Assembly (NCBI RefSeq): GCF_011516925.1
Contig: NZ_WOTG01000009.1
Span: 23,722 to 87,721 of the forward strand
Reading direction: 5' to 3'
Source of the DNA: Acetobacter fabarum
Lineage (GTDB): Bacteria; Pseudomonadota; Alphaproteobacteria; Acetobacterales; Acetobacteraceae
Length of the DNA: 64,000 nt
Position numbers and translations under genes: made by a program. How positions within the stretch are numbered: the stretch's first letter is position 1; each line of letters begins with the position of its first letter. The notes under the pieces are model-generated. The model saw only the letters and a list, made by a program, of their open reading frames with translations, was not told the origin of the DNA and made no database searches. Of the stretch, positions 16,636 to 26,122 are shown one piece after another.

Positions 16636-17805
16636 ATGCACACCGAACTGCACCGCACAAAACCCAAAAAATCCGTGGCCCTGTCCGGCACCGTGGCGGG
16701 CAACACGGCCCTGAGCACCGTCGGCCATAGCGGGAATGACCTGCATTACCGTGGGTATGACATAAAAGACCTTGCCCGTGCCTGCACGTTTGAGGAGGTC
16801 GCCTACCTGCTGATTTACGGCTTTTTGCCCAACACGGCAGAGCTGGAAGGATATAAACGCCACCTGATGAGCCTGCGCGATATTCCCGATATTGTAAGGG
16901 CAGCTCTGGAACGCCTGCCAGCTTCTACCCACCCTATGGATGTCCTGCGGACGGCGGTGTCCGTTCTTGGGTGTGCCCTGCCCGAGCGGAGCGACTGCCC
17001 CACCGCGGGTGCGCGGGAAATCGCGGACAGGCTGGTGGCCTCCACCGCATCCATGCTGCTGTATTGGTACCATTATTCCAACCACGGGCGGCGGATAGAC
17101 ACCCATACGGATGATGCCAGTGCAGGCGGGCATTTTTTGCACCTTCTGCATGGGACCACTCCCCCCGATAGCTGGGTGCAGGCCATGCACACATCGCTCA
17201 TCCTGTATGCCGAACATGAGTTTAACGCTTCCACCTTTGCCGCGCGCGTTGTGGCGGGCACCGGGTCGGACATGTATTCCGCCGTAACGGCTGCCATTGG
17301 TGCGCTGCGTGGCCCCAAACATGGGGGTGCGAACGAAGTGGCGCTGGACATCCAGCAACGCTACCACACGGCGGACGAAGCCGAGGCGGATATCCGCCGC
17401 AGGCTGGAGGCCAGAGAGGTGATTATCGGCTTTGGTCACCCGGTGTACACTCTGGCCGACCCGCGGAACGAAATTATCAAGGAAACGGCAAGGGACCTCT
17501 CCCGCCGCAACGGCACCATGCGGCTCTATACCGTAGCCGAGCGCATAGAGCGGGTTATGGCTGAACAGAAAAAGATGTTCCCTAACCTCGACTGGTTCAG
17601 TGCTGTTTCCTACAACGCCATGAACATTCCCACGGCCATGTTCACGCCTGTTTTTGTCATGGCCCGTGTGACCGGCTGGTGCGCGCATATTATGGAGCAG
17701 CGCATGGATGGAAAAATCATCCGTCCCTCTGCCAATTATACCGGGCCAGATGCCCGCCCGCTCATCCCTTTGCGTGAACGTGATGGACTGGAGTTCGCCG
17801 CATGA
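16636..17805 (+). CDS. prpC: 2-methylcitrate synthase
   Basis: 389 residues, citrate-synthase fold. N-terminal [20 protein letters not shown] and [10 protein letters not shown] are typical of PrpC-type short citrate synthases. Catalytic His residues are in [11 protein letters not shown] and [10 protein letters not shown]; a later block is [17 protein letters not shown]. It condenses propionyl-CoA with oxaloacetate. The start has GGGGAG upstream, 36 bp after prpD, and its stop overlaps the prpB start by 4 bp, showing tight coupling. Confidence 0.93.
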   Translation: MHTELHRTKPKKSVALSGTVAGNTALSTVGHSGNDLHYRGYDIKDLARACTFEEVAYLLIYGFLPNTAELEGYKRHLMSLRDIPDIVRAALERLPASTHPMDVLRTAVSVLGCALPERSDCPTAGAREIADRLVASTASMLLYWYHYSNHGRRIDTHTDDASAGGHFLHLLHGTTPPDSWVQAMHTSLILYAEHEFNASTFAARVVAGTGSDMYSAVTAAIGALRGPKHGGANEVALDIQQRYHTADEAEADIRRRLEAREVIIGFGHPVYTLADPRNEIIKETARDLSRRNGTMRLYTVAERIERVMAEQKKMFPNLDWFSAVSYNAMNIPTAMFTPVFVMARVTGWCAHIMEQRMDGKIIRPSANYTGPDARPLIPLRERDGLEFAA

Positions 17806-18734
17806 CCTATCTGGTAGGCAAGGACCTGCCCGCAACGCCTGCGGGCCAGCGTTTTAAGGACATGATGCACCGCAAGGGCATTATGCAAATTCCCGGTGCA
17901 CATAACGGGCAGGCGGCCCTGCAGGCAAAAGACTGTGGGTTTGGCGCGCTCTATCTTTCGGGCGCGGCCATGACCGCCAGCATGGGGCTGCCGGATCTTG
18001 GTATTATTACCATAGACGAGGTGTGTTTTTTCATCCGTCAGGTTGTGCGTGCCACGGGCCTGCCCGTGCTGGTGGATGGAGATACCGGGTATGGTGAAAC
18101 CCTGAACGTGATGAACATGGTCCGCGCGTTTGAAGAGGCCGGGGCCGCCGCCGTGCATATTGAAGATCAGGTTCTGCCCAAAAAATGCGGCCACCTGAAT
18201 GACAAAAAACTCGTCTCCCCTCAGGAGATGGCGCAAAAAGTGGCCGCCGCCGTCCGGGCCCGGCGCGATATGGTGGTGATTGCGCGCACGGATGCCGCTG
18301 GCTCGGAAGGGCTGGATGGCGCGGTAGCCCGTGCAAGGCTGTATTATGAGGCCGGGGCAGACGCCATCTTCCCCGAGGCTTTGATATCGGAAGATATGTT
18401 CAGGGAGTTTGCGCGCCGCCTGCCTGATGTGCCCCTGCTGGCCAATATGACCGAATTTGGCCGGTCCCCCTATTTTACCGCCTCCGAGTTCGAGGCCATG
18501 GGGTACAGCATGGTCATATGGCCGGTCAGTTCCCTGCGGGCGGCCAACCGGGCACAGGCGGACCTGTATGCCACCATTGCCCGCACGGGGGGCACACAGG
18601 CCATGCTTGAGCGGATGCAAACCCGCGAGGAGCTGTACAAAACGCTTCGGTATTATGATTATGAAACACTCGATGCAGGCATTGTGGCCACGGTTCTCCC
18701 GCACATTGGACAGCCCGACCGCAACGCAGCCTGA
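17802..18734 (+). CDS. prpB: 2-methylisocitrate lyase
   Basis: 310 residues, isocitrate-lyase/PEP-mutase superfamily. The signature [15 protein letters not shown] with the catalytic Cys is present, as are [12 protein letters not shown] (metal-binding Asp) and AAAVHIEDQ. It splits 2-methylisocitrate into pyruvate and succinate, the last step of the methylcitrate cycle. Its ATG overlaps the prpC stop. Confidence 0.95.
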   Translation: MTYLVGKDLPATPAGQRFKDMMHRKGIMQIPGAHNGQAALQAKDCGFGALYLSGAAMTASMGLPDLGIITIDEVCFFIRQVVRATGLPVLVDGDTGYGETLNVMNMVRAFEEAGAAAVHIEDQVLPKKCGHLNDKKLVSPQEMAQKVAAAVRARRDMVVIARTDAAGSEGLDGAVARARLYYEAGADAIFPEALISEDMFREFARRLPDVPLLANMTEFGRSPYFTASEFEAMGYSMVIWPVSSLRAANRAQADLYATIARTGGTQAMLERMQTREELYKTLRYYDYETLDAGIVATVLPHIGQPDRNAA

Positions 18735-18786
18735 AAACCGCAGACTTCTGTCCCACACAAACAACAAGAACAGGGGATACAAGACC

Positions 18787-20769
18787 ATGACGGATCAAAC
18801 ACTCATCCCGGCGCGTGCCTACCCCCATTACCCGGCCATTATGTCTCCGGAGCAGTTGCAGGCCATGCGTGAACATGCCCGGCGCGACCCGGACGGGTTC
18901 TGGCTGCAACAGGCGCGGCGCATCCACTGGTGCTCGCGCCCCACACAGGGCTTTGCCGGCAGTTTTGAAAAAGACGTGTCCATAAGCTGGTTTGCAGATG
19001 GCACGCTGAATGCGTCGGTCTGCTGCATAGACCGCCACCTGACCGAGCGGGGCGACCAGGTTGCCCTGATCAGCCAGCGCGAGGCCGCAGGCCGCTCGGA
19101 AAGCCTGACCTACAAGGACCTGCACGAACGGGTCTGCCGTCTGGCCAATGCCCTGACCCATCTGGGGGTGGAAAAAGGGCACCGCGTGGCCATCTGCCTG
19201 CCTATGGTGGCAGAGGCGGTTGTGTCCATGCTGGCCTGCGCGCGCATTGGTGCGGTGCATGTGGTGTTGTTTGGCGGGTTCTCGGCCGAAGGTATTGCCG
19301 AACGTCTGGTGGATAGCGGGGCTGTGGCTGTTATTACCGCCAATATGGCATGGCGTGGCAACAAGCCCGTGGCGTACAAGCAGAGCATGGATGAAGCCCT
19401 GCGCAAGGCCGGGGGTAATAGTGGCGTGCACTCCATGCTGGTCGTGCGCACATCGGAAGAAGCCGTGCCCATGCTGCCGGGCCGGGACTACGATTTTCAT
19501 GATTTTGTAGATAATTTCGAGGCGGATTTTGTGCCTGCCGTCATGCGGGCGGAAGACCCGCTGTTCATGCTCTATACCTCGGGTAGCACGGGCAAGCCCA
19601 AGGCGGTTGTGCATGCAACGGGTGGGTATATGGTCTGGGCGGCCTACACCATGGGCATGGTCTATACCCACCAGCCGGGCGATGTGTTGTGGTGCACGGC
19701 GGATGTGGCCTGGATTACGGGGCACACCTCGGTTGTGTATGGCCCGCTGGCCAATGGTGGCACCACCATGATCTCGGACAGTCTGCCTACTCACCCCCAG
19801 CCGGGGCGGTGGTTTGAACTGATTGATGAATACAAGGTGAGCATGCTCTTTACCGCGCCCACAGCCGTACGCGCCATGATGGCCGAAGGCGATGCGGTGG
19901 TGAACCGGTATAACCTTGGCTCCCTGCGCCTGCTGGGTGTTGCGGGTGAACCCATAAGCCCCGATGCGTGGCTGTGGTACCATGATGTCGTGGGCAAAAA
20001 ACGCTGCCCCGTGGCCGATACGTGGTGGCAGACGGAAACCGCAGGCATTGTGCTTGGCCCCATACCCGGTGTGCATTCGCTCAAGCCCGGTTCGGCCACC
20101 ATGCCTCTGCCGGGGGTGGAAATGGCCATACTCGACCAGCAGGGCAAGGTGGAGCAGGGTGCCGCAGAAGGTGCTTTGTGCATTGCGCGCTCATGGCCCG
20201 GTCAGGCGCGCACCATATGGGGTGATCATGCCCGCTTCTGCCAGACGTATTTTGCCCTTGCACCGGGCCTGTATTTTACAGGCGATGGCGCAAGGCGGGA
20301 TGAGGACGGGTATTACTGGATAACCGGCCGCATGGATGATGTGATCAACATTGCCGGGCACCGCCTTGGCACGGCAGAGGTGGAGGACGCTCTGGGCGCG
20401 GACCACAGGATTGTGGAATGCGCGGCCGTGGGGGTGGAGCACCCGGTCAAGGGGCAGGCGCTGGTTGTGTTTGCCATCCCCCGCAAGGATGTAACCTCCG
20501 GGCTGGATGAGGAGGGCATAAGCCGCCTTGTGGTGCAGTTGATCGGGCGGTACGCAGCACCGGAGGCCGTGTATCTGGTGCCCGATCTGCCCCGCACACG
20601 CTCTGGCAAAATCGTGCGCCGCCTGTTGCGCAAGATCGCAAGTGGGGATACCAATGAACTGGGTGATCTGTCTGCCCTGAGCGATCAGTCCATTGTGCCC
20701 ATGCTGCGCGAGCGCGTGTGGGGGCAAATGGCCTTTGGGCAGCCAGAAGCAGTGCAGGCCCGAGCCTGA
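18787..20769 (+). CDS. Acetyl-CoA synthetase-type acyl-CoA ligase (propionyl-CoA synthetase role likely)
   Basis: 660 residues, ANL superfamily. ATP-binding loop YTSGSTGKPKAVVHATGG, then TADVAWITGHTSVVYGPL, APTAVRAMMAEGD, VADTWWQTETAG, YFTGDGARRDEDGYYWITGR, and C-terminal RSGKIVRRLLRKIA containing the acetyl-regulated Lys. The overall match is to Acs rather than classical PrpE, and the WWQTET Trp that limits the Acs acyl pocket to acetate is kept. The position, 52 bp after prpB, nevertheless points to propionate activation. Start at 18787 is chosen because the frame upstream lies inside prpB. Confidence 0.85.
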   Translation: MTDQTLIPARAYPHYPAIMSPEQLQAMREHARRDPDGFWLQQARRIHWCSRPTQGFAGSFEKDVSISWFADGTLNASVCCIDRHLTERGDQVALISQREAAGRSESLTYKDLHERVCRLANALTHLGVEKGHRVAICLPMVAEAVVSMLACARIGAVHVVLFGGFSAEGIAERLVDSGAVAVITANMAWRGNKPVAYKQSMDEALRKAGGNSGVHSMLVVRTSEEAVPMLPGRDYDFHDFVDNFEADFVPAVMRAEDPLFMLYTSGSTGKPKAVVHATGGYMVWAAYTMGMVYTHQPGDVLWCTADVAWITGHTSVVYGPLANGGTTMISDSLPTHPQPGRWFELIDEYKVSMLFTAPTAVRAMMAEGDAVVNRYNLGSLRLLGVAGEPISPDAWLWYHDVVGKKRCPVADTWWQTETAGIVLGPIPGVHSLKPGSATMPLPGVEMAILDQQGKVEQGAAEGALCIARSWPGQARTIWGDHARFCQTYFALAPGLYFTGDGARRDEDGYYWITGRMDDVINIAGHRLGTAEVEDALGADHRIVECAAVGVEHPVKGQALVVFAIPRKDVTSGLDEEGISRLVVQLIGRYAAPEAVYLVPDLPRTRSGKIVRRLLRKIASGDTNELGDLSALSDQSIVPMLRERVWGQMAFGQPEAVQARA

Positions 20770-20966
20770 GGCTTGGTGGCCAGCACACAGCGGAATCTTG
20801 CTAAGCGCGGCAAGACCGGGGGGGTCGAGGCGGTAACGCCCCGGCCCTTCTGCTTATTCAGGCCATAGTCTGCGCGTGGGTCTGGCGTATTCGTGATTAT
20901 TCCTGCGTGGCAAAGCCAATGGCGGGCATGCCACAAGGTGGGTAACCGGCAAGCAGGAGTACCCCC

Positions 20967-22196
20967 ATGGCCGCCACTGCTCTCTCCCCCATTGACCGTA
21001 CAACAGCCCGGCATGTTGTGGCCGCCTCCTTTTTGGGGTGGATGCTTGATGCTTGCGATTTTTTTATTGTCCTGTTCACGCTTGATAATGTGGCCCGCAG
21101 TTTTTCCACCTCGCTGGAGGTAGTGCTACTGGCCCCCACACTAACCCTTATTACCCGGCCCATAGGGGCTTTTGTATGCGGGCGCGCCGCAGATGCGTAC
21201 GGGCGCAAACCGGTGCTGATCGGCACAATTACCATTTACTCGCTGATCGAGGTCTTATCGGCCTTTGCGCCCACGCTTACGGTTTTTCTGGTTCTGCGTG
21301 CCCTGTTTGGTGTGGCCCTTGGGGGGGAATGGGGGGTTGGCACCTCCCTGATCATGGAAAGTGTTCCTCCGTCATGGCGGGGCACGGCATCGGGCATTTT
21401 GCAGGCCGGGTATCCGGCCGGGTATCTGCTGGCCTCGCTTATGTTCCTGCTCCTGCCCGTACTGGGCTGGCGGGGGCTGTTTGTGCTGGGGGGCGGGGCT
21501 ATTGTGTCGGCCCTTTACATCTGGCTGTGTGTGCCCGAAAGCCCGGACTGGCTGGCCCGTCAGGCACAGGGGGTGGGGGCCGAGCGCCCGCCGGGCATGC
21601 TGGCGGTTGCACGCCAGAACATGGCCCTGTGCGTGTTTGCGGTGGCGCTTATGGCGGCCTTTAACTTCATGAGCCACGGCTCGCAGGATTTGTATCCCAA
21701 GGTATTTCTGGCACTTGAGCGGCATGTGCCTCCTCCCTCCATTACCCTGCTGGCTGTGCTGTACAATCTGGCGGCCATTGCGGGCGGGGTGGTGTTTGGC
21801 GTGCTCTCCCAGCGTATCGGACGGCAGTATGCCATTGCTGTGGCCGCAGCGCTGACTATTCCGCTGCTGCCGTTATGGACCCTGCCGCATTCCATTTTCT
21901 GGCTTGGGGTGGGGGCTGTGTGCATCCAGTTCTGTATTCAGGGAGCGTGGGGGGTGGTACCGGCGTATCTGAGCGAACTCTCCCCTGCTTCTGTCCGTGC
22001 CACGTTTCCGGGGCTGGCGTATCAGTGCGGTAATCTTATTGCGGCTAGCAACGCACTTGTGCAAACCCGGCTTGCAGGGTGGATCGGGGCAGGGCTTGCT
22101 CCCGCCCTTATGCTCACTGTAGGGGGAGCAGCACTGGGAGTGCTGGTGCTGACCCTGCTGAACGCCCGCCTGCACCCGCAAAGCAGGCTGGGCTGA
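20967..22196 (+). CDS. MFS transporter, carboxylate (SHS/Jen1-like) type
   Basis: 409 residues with about 12 hydrophobic segments. MFS markers: GRAADAYGRKPVLIG in loop 2-3 and RALFGVALGGEWGVGTSLIM followed by ESVPPSWRG in helix 4, the pattern of sialate:H+ symporter-family members that move lactate, pyruvate and similar acids. It lies about 200 bp after the acyl-CoA ligase with no obvious terminator between, so uptake of propionate or a related monocarboxylate is the natural guess. Substrate not proven by sequence. Confidence 0.75.
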   Translation: MAATALSPIDRTTARHVVAASFLGWMLDACDFFIVLFTLDNVARSFSTSLEVVLLAPTLTLITRPIGAFVCGRAADAYGRKPVLIGTITIYSLIEVLSAFAPTLTVFLVLRALFGVALGGEWGVGTSLIMESVPPSWRGTASGILQAGYPAGYLLASLMFLLLPVLGWRGLFVLGGGAIVSALYIWLCVPESPDWLARQAQGVGAERPPGMLAVARQNMALCVFAVALMAAFNFMSHGSQDLYPKVFLALERHVPPPSITLLAVLYNLAAIAGGVVFGVLSQRIGRQYAIAVAAALTIPLLPLWTLPHSIFWLGVGAVCIQFCIQGAWGVVPAYLSELSPASVRATFPGLAYQCGNLIAASNALVQTRLAGWIGAGLAPALMLTVGGAALGVLVLTLLNARLHPQSRLG

Positions 22197-22221
22197 AAAC
22201 CACAGACACGGAGAGGCATGC

Positions 22222-23397
22222 ATGTACCGCCCAAACATCTGGTTCGCCCGGCTGCGTGGCCTTCTGTCGCTTGGTCTGTGTGGTGTGCTGCTGGCTACTG
22301 TTGCCAGCACTGCGGCCCCTGCCGCAACCAAGGTGGGGGTGGATGACCCGCGTGACCCGGCCCCGGTTAGGCCCTTGGCCAGCGCATTGGTATTTGACAG
22401 GTTTGAGCACATAAAACCCCGTTCCATGGAGCTGAAGTTTACAGATGCCTCCGCGCAGGTGGAGTTAGCAGAGCACCAGCCCTGCCCGACCCGTGGTATT
22501 CTGATGGATGATGAGGAGGGCGGAACCTCCCCCGAGCCAGGACAGTTCTGCACGGTTGCCACACTGGTTGCACAGGCCCCGAACCATCCGGAGTTCCGGC
22601 AGGTTATTGCCTCCCTGCTGACCGGGGATAACGGGGCGCTGGCTACGCTGCATCTTGCCCTTTACCAGTTGGAGGCGGGCGATGGGCCACCTCAGCTCCT
22701 GCTCTCTGGTTACACGGGTGGCGCGCATTGCTGCACGGTCAGTGCTCTTGTTGGCACAGACCGCACTGGCACATGGCATGTGAGCGCACTGCCACCTCAG
22801 GATGGAGATGGCGTGTCCGGTGCCGTAGACATAAAACACGATAACGGGCGGCAGCTTATTTTTCTGGACGAGCGCTTCAATTACAGGTTTGAAAGCTATG
22901 TCTGGTCGGTCAAGCCGATTGTGATTTATGAATACGCACAGGGGCAGTTACGAAATGTCACCACGCAGGCGGCTTACCGGCCTTTCCTGCGCGCGTATTT
23001 CAGGCACGACTTTACCGCCAATGACATGAACAGGTTTGACCATGGGGCCGTGAATGGCTTTTTGGCCGCATATGTGGCCAATAGTGCCAACCTTGGCCAG
23101 TTGCAGGCCGGGTGGCAGTTCATGTTACGCCATTATAACCGCAAGACGGACAATACCGGTGTCGTCTGGTGCGCGCTGGACAAGTCCGTATGGAGCCGAG
23201 CGGGGCAGGAGGATTGCCCGGCACCATACGTGCGCACGGTGCCATACCCACAGCAACTGGCCCTGTTTTTGCTGCAAACAGGGTATATTACGCACGCCCA
23301 ATGCGTGGCCCTTGGGTATGATCCGGAAAAAATACAGCAGGCGCAGGAGCAGGTTATTACGCGCACAACGGCCCGGTGGAAAGCAGCGCACCCGTAA
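22222..23397 (+). CDS. Secreted protein of unknown function, paralogue A
   Basis: 391 residues with a signal peptide (GLLSLGLCGVLLATVASTAAPAA). The mature part has VELAEHQPCPTRGIL, a central LLLSGYTGGAHCCTVSALVG block with adjacent cysteines, IYEYAQGQL, and a conserved C-terminal region PYVRTVPYPQQLALFLLQTG. Six or more Cys suggest disulfides. The next gene is a full-length paralogue. I do not recognise the family. The start has GGAG upstream and is 26 bp after the MFS gene. Confidence 0.7.
   Translation: MYRPNIWFARLRGLLSLGLCGVLLATVASTAAPAATKVGVDDPRDPAPVRPLASALVFDRFEHIKPRSMELKFTDASAQVELAEHQPCPTRGILMDDEEGGTSPEPGQFCTVATLVAQAPNHPEFRQVIASLLTGDNGALATLHLALYQLEAGDGPPQLLLSGYTGGAHCCTVSALVGTDRTGTWHVSALPPQDGDGVSGAVDIKHDNGRQLIFLDERFNYRFESYVWSVKPIVIYEYAQGQLRNVTTQAAYRPFLRAYFRHDFTANDMNRFDHGAVNGFLAAYVANSANLGQLQAGWQFMLRHYNRKTDNTGVVWCALDKSVWSRAGQEDCPAPYVRTVPYPQQLALFLLQTGYITHAQCVALGYDPEKIQQAQEQVITRTTARWKAAHP
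23221..23339 (+). repeat. Conserved 119-bp block, copy 1 (in paralogue A)
   Basis: Matches 24452-24570 with six differences in 119 bp, mostly at silent positions, far more similar than the rest of the two genes. Encodes the C-terminal APYVRTVPYPQQLALFLLQT segment and the following ~20 residues. Confidence 0.85.
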
Positions 23398-23494
23398 AAG
23401 AAGTGTCTTTAATTTATAACAATCTATTCAAAACCTTCTGCATGCGCCTGCAAAGCGGGTCGGGCAGAGAAGATACAAAAAGAGATATGTGTTC

Positions 23495-24631
23495 ATGCGT
23501 TATTTAAGGCTTCCCCTTCATCTGTGCCTGTTTCTGGCGGCTGTCTGCGGCACGCAGGCTCTGGCTGCTCCCGCGCAGGATGATTTTTCCGCTGTCGCTC
23601 GGGATGTTGGGCCGTTTGCCAGTGCAATTGTTTTTAACGCTGCGGATCGGTCATTTTCTCAACCTCTGAGTGTCACTGTCGGGGAGTTGAGCATGCGGGT
23701 GGAGTTTGCCGAGCACCAGCCCTGCCCCTCCCATGGCCTGCTGGAGTGGGAGGAGCAGGCTACGCTTTCACGCTCAGGGGGGCTTTGCAAGGTTGCCACA
23801 CTGGTGGCCAGTGCTCCGGGTCACCCTGATTTCAGGCAGGTTATTGCAGCGCTCGGAGGCGGAGGAAAAGGGACACTTAGTGATCTCAACCTGTCTTTTT
23901 ACTATCTGGAGCAAGGGGCAGTGCTGCCACAGCTTCTCCTGTCCGGTTTTACGGGGGGAACGCATTGCTGTCTGGTCAGTGCTATTGTGGGGGCAGGGGA
24001 TGCGGGTCAGTGGTATGCGGTTCAGCTACCCAAACAGAATGGGTTCGGGCCGCCCTCGGTGGTGGATGTTGCTCATGATGGCGGGCGGCAGTTCATTTTT
24101 CCGGATAAACGGTTTGATGCCGTTTTTCCCTCGCATGATCTGTCTGTAGGGCCGGACGTTATTTATGAATACGCGCAGGGGAAGCTTAATGTCATCACCC
24201 GGCAGCCCCGCTTCAGGCCGTACATGGAACTGTCCGTCAGGATCTTGCCAACTGAGGAGGATGTACCTGCTCCCAGAAGCCGCGAGGTTAACGGGTATCT
24301 GGCAGGTTATGTGGCAACCAGTGCTAACGCCGGGCAATTGCAGGCCGGGTGGCGCTATATGCTGGCACGTTATAACCCGCAATCACCTTATCTGCTAAAA
24401 TGGTGCACGCTGGATAAATCCGCGTGGGGTAAAGGGCGTACGGCCTGCCCGGCACCGTATGTGCGTACGGTGCCATACCCGCAGCAACTGGCCCTGTTTT
24501 TGCTGCAAACCGGGTATATTACGCACGCCCAATGTGTGGCCCTTGGGTATGATCCGGAAAAAATACAGCATGAACAGGATGCAATCCGGGCGGCCACCAC
24601 GGCACACTGGCACGCAACACACCCCGGCTAG
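23495..24631 (+). CDS. Secreted protein of unknown function, paralogue B
   Basis: 378 residues; signal peptide MRYLRLPLHLCLFLAAVCGTQALA. Aligned with paralogue A it keeps VEFAEHQPCPSHGLL, LLLSGFTGGTHCCLVSAIVG, IYEYAQGKL, NGYLAGYVATSANAGQLQAG and the C-terminal PYVRTVPYPQQLALFLLQTG. The two probably arose by tandem duplication and then diverged, except for a 119-bp 3' block that is about 95 percent identical. ATG at 23495 is preferred over a GTG at 23489. Function unknown. Confidence 0.7.
   Translation: MRYLRLPLHLCLFLAAVCGTQALAAPAQDDFSAVARDVGPFASAIVFNAADRSFSQPLSVTVGELSMRVEFAEHQPCPSHGLLEWEEQATLSRSGGLCKVATLVASAPGHPDFRQVIAALGGGGKGTLSDLNLSFYYLEQGAVLPQLLLSGFTGGTHCCLVSAIVGAGDAGQWYAVQLPKQNGFGPPSVVDVAHDGGRQFIFPDKRFDAVFPSHDLSVGPDVIYEYAQGKLNVITRQPRFRPYMELSVRILPTEEDVPAPRSREVNGYLAGYVATSANAGQLQAGWRYMLARYNPQSPYLLKWCTLDKSAWGKGRTACPAPYVRTVPYPQQLALFLLQTGYITHAQCVALGYDPEKIQHEQDAIRAATTAHWHATHPG
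24452..24570 (+). repeat. Conserved 119-bp block, copy 2 (in paralogue B)
   Basis: Partner of 23221-23339, in the same orientation and the same relative position in the coding frame. The high local identity suggests recent gene conversion between the paralogues. Confidence 0.85.
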
Positions 24632-24697
24632 GCCTGCGTGCACCCTTTTGCGCCCCGTTGTTGGGTCAGAGGCCGGAGGTAGGGAGAATGGCACGGT

Positions 24698-25288
24698 ATG
24701 ACGTTGGAAAACCACATGGCGTTCATGCGCACTGGCGCAATGTACAATGACCTAGCACCAGAACTGGTGCAGGCCCGTGCGGATGCCGTTGTGCTGAGCA
24801 ACCGTTACAATGCAAGTTTTGGCCGCCCGGCCGTCGAGCGGGAGGCGCTTTTACGCACCCTGCTGGGCCGTGTTGGCCAGCAGGTGCATTTTGAACCGGC
24901 ATTACGGTGTGAATTCGGGCGTAATATTAGCATTGGCAATAATTTTTACGCCAATTTTGACTGCATCCTGCTCGATGCGGCCCCCATTACAATTGGGGAT
25001 AATGTTCTGTTTGGCCCGCGTGTGGGCCTGTACACAGCCAACCATGCGCTGGATATGCACGAGCGCGCGGCAGGGGGCTGTTACGCGCAGCCCATTAGCA
25101 TTGGCAGCGGTGTCTGGCTGGGGGCAGGGGTGCATGTTACCCCCGGTGTGAGCATTGGCGAGGGCAGCGTTATTGGTGCGGGCAGCGTGGTTACGCGTGA
25201 TGTGCCCGCAGGTGTGGTGGCGGCTGGTGTGCCGTGCCGGGTGCTGCGCGCACTCACCCCGGCTGACCGTACCGGGTTTGCCCCCTAG
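24698..25288 (+). CDS. Maltose/galactoside-type O-acetyltransferase (left-handed beta-helix)
   Basis: 196 residues. The N-terminal Mac domain (LENHMAFMRTGAMYNDLAPE) is followed by hexapeptide repeats: FGRNISIGNNFYANFDCILL, ITIGDNVLFGPRVGLYTANH (containing the catalytic-type His), VWLGAGVHVTPGVSIGEGSV and IGAGSVVTRDVPAGVVAAGV. This is the Maa/LacA/NodL group, trimeric enzymes moving acetyl from acetyl-CoA to sugars. The exact acceptor is unknown. It stands alone between the paralogue pair and the DUF1643 gene. Confidence 0.85.
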   Translation: MTLENHMAFMRTGAMYNDLAPELVQARADAVVLSNRYNASFGRPAVEREALLRTLLGRVGQQVHFEPALRCEFGRNISIGNNFYANFDCILLDAAPITIGDNVLFGPRVGLYTANHALDMHERAAGGCYAQPISIGSGVWLGAGVHVTPGVSIGEGSVIGAGSVVTRDVPAGVVAAGVPCRVLRALTPADRTGFAP

Positions 25289-25376
25289 TTCCGCGCATGC
25301 GGGTTTGTGCCACACGCCAATGCACCGTAAACGAGGGGGAGAAAGCCGTGCCTAACCCTCTGCCAGCCGGAGTATC

Positions 25377-25931
25377 ATGAACGATCTGTTTGCAGGCCAC
25401 CATGTAGGCCAGTCCCGCCCGCTCAAACTGTCGGGGGATGTTGTCAGTACTGCCACTTATGGCGGGCCGGATGACTGCTACCGCTACACCCTGCGCCGGG
25501 TGTGGGATGCGGACAAGCCGCTGGTCATGTGGCTGATGATGAACCCATCGGTCGCAACCGAACACGGGGATGACCGGACCGTAGCCAAGTGCCAGCGTTA
25601 TGCGCGCGCATGGGGCTATGGTGGCCTGTATGTTGGCAATACCTTTGCCTACCGCTGCACGGACCAGCTCCGCCTGCTGGAAACCCCGGACCCCATAGGC
25701 CCCGGCAACGATGCCGCTTTGCTGGACATGGCGCGCAAGGCCGATCGGGTCGTGGCGGCTTATGGCTCGCCCCACCACAAGGCGTTGCTCGCCCGTGGGC
25801 CGCAGGTTGTGCAGATGCTTCAGGACCACGGCATTGCGGTGTGTGCGCTACGGCTGAGCAACGCTGGGCGGCCGTGCCACCCGCTTTACCTGCCAGCGGA
25901 ATTAAAACCGTTTGAACTGCCCGTGGCGTAA
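25377..25931 (+). CDS. DUF1643 family protein
   Basis: 184 residues. Matches the DUF1643 pattern: YRYTLRRVWDADKPLVMWLM, MNPSVATEHGDDRTVAKCQR, WGYGGLYVGNTFAYR, DRVVAAYGSPHHK and LRLSNAGRPCHPLYLPAEL. Soluble, no signal peptide. The biochemical role of this family is not established. It sits 89 bp after the acetyltransferase gene. Confidence 0.8.
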   Translation: MNDLFAGHHVGQSRPLKLSGDVVSTATYGGPDDCYRYTLRRVWDADKPLVMWLMMNPSVATEHGDDRTVAKCQRYARAWGYGGLYVGNTFAYRCTDQLRLLETPDPIGPGNDAALLDMARKADRVVAAYGSPHHKALLARGPQVVQMLQDHGIAVCALRLSNAGRPCHPLYLPAELKPFELPVA

Positions 25932-26122
25932 GCCGGGGCACCCGGCAGGCTTTGCCCGGCTGGCCAGCAAAAAAGGCAGGTCTTGCGGGTTTGCAGCATG
26001 CGTTGGCCCATAATGGAGCCTGCCAGCAGGGCAGGGCGTAAAAACCCGGAGTTGACGGACGCGCTCCATACGTATCCCATAAGCACCAAAGGGTTACGCC
26101 ACAAAAAAGGACAGGCATAAAC

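Noticed and set aside
15895..17835. Long open frame of 646 codons on the minus strand.
   Set aside because: It is antisense to prpD and prpC, which are well supported on the plus strand.
18526..20076. Open frame of 516 codons on the minus strand.
   Set aside because: It is antisense to the acyl-CoA ligase and has no recognisable domain.
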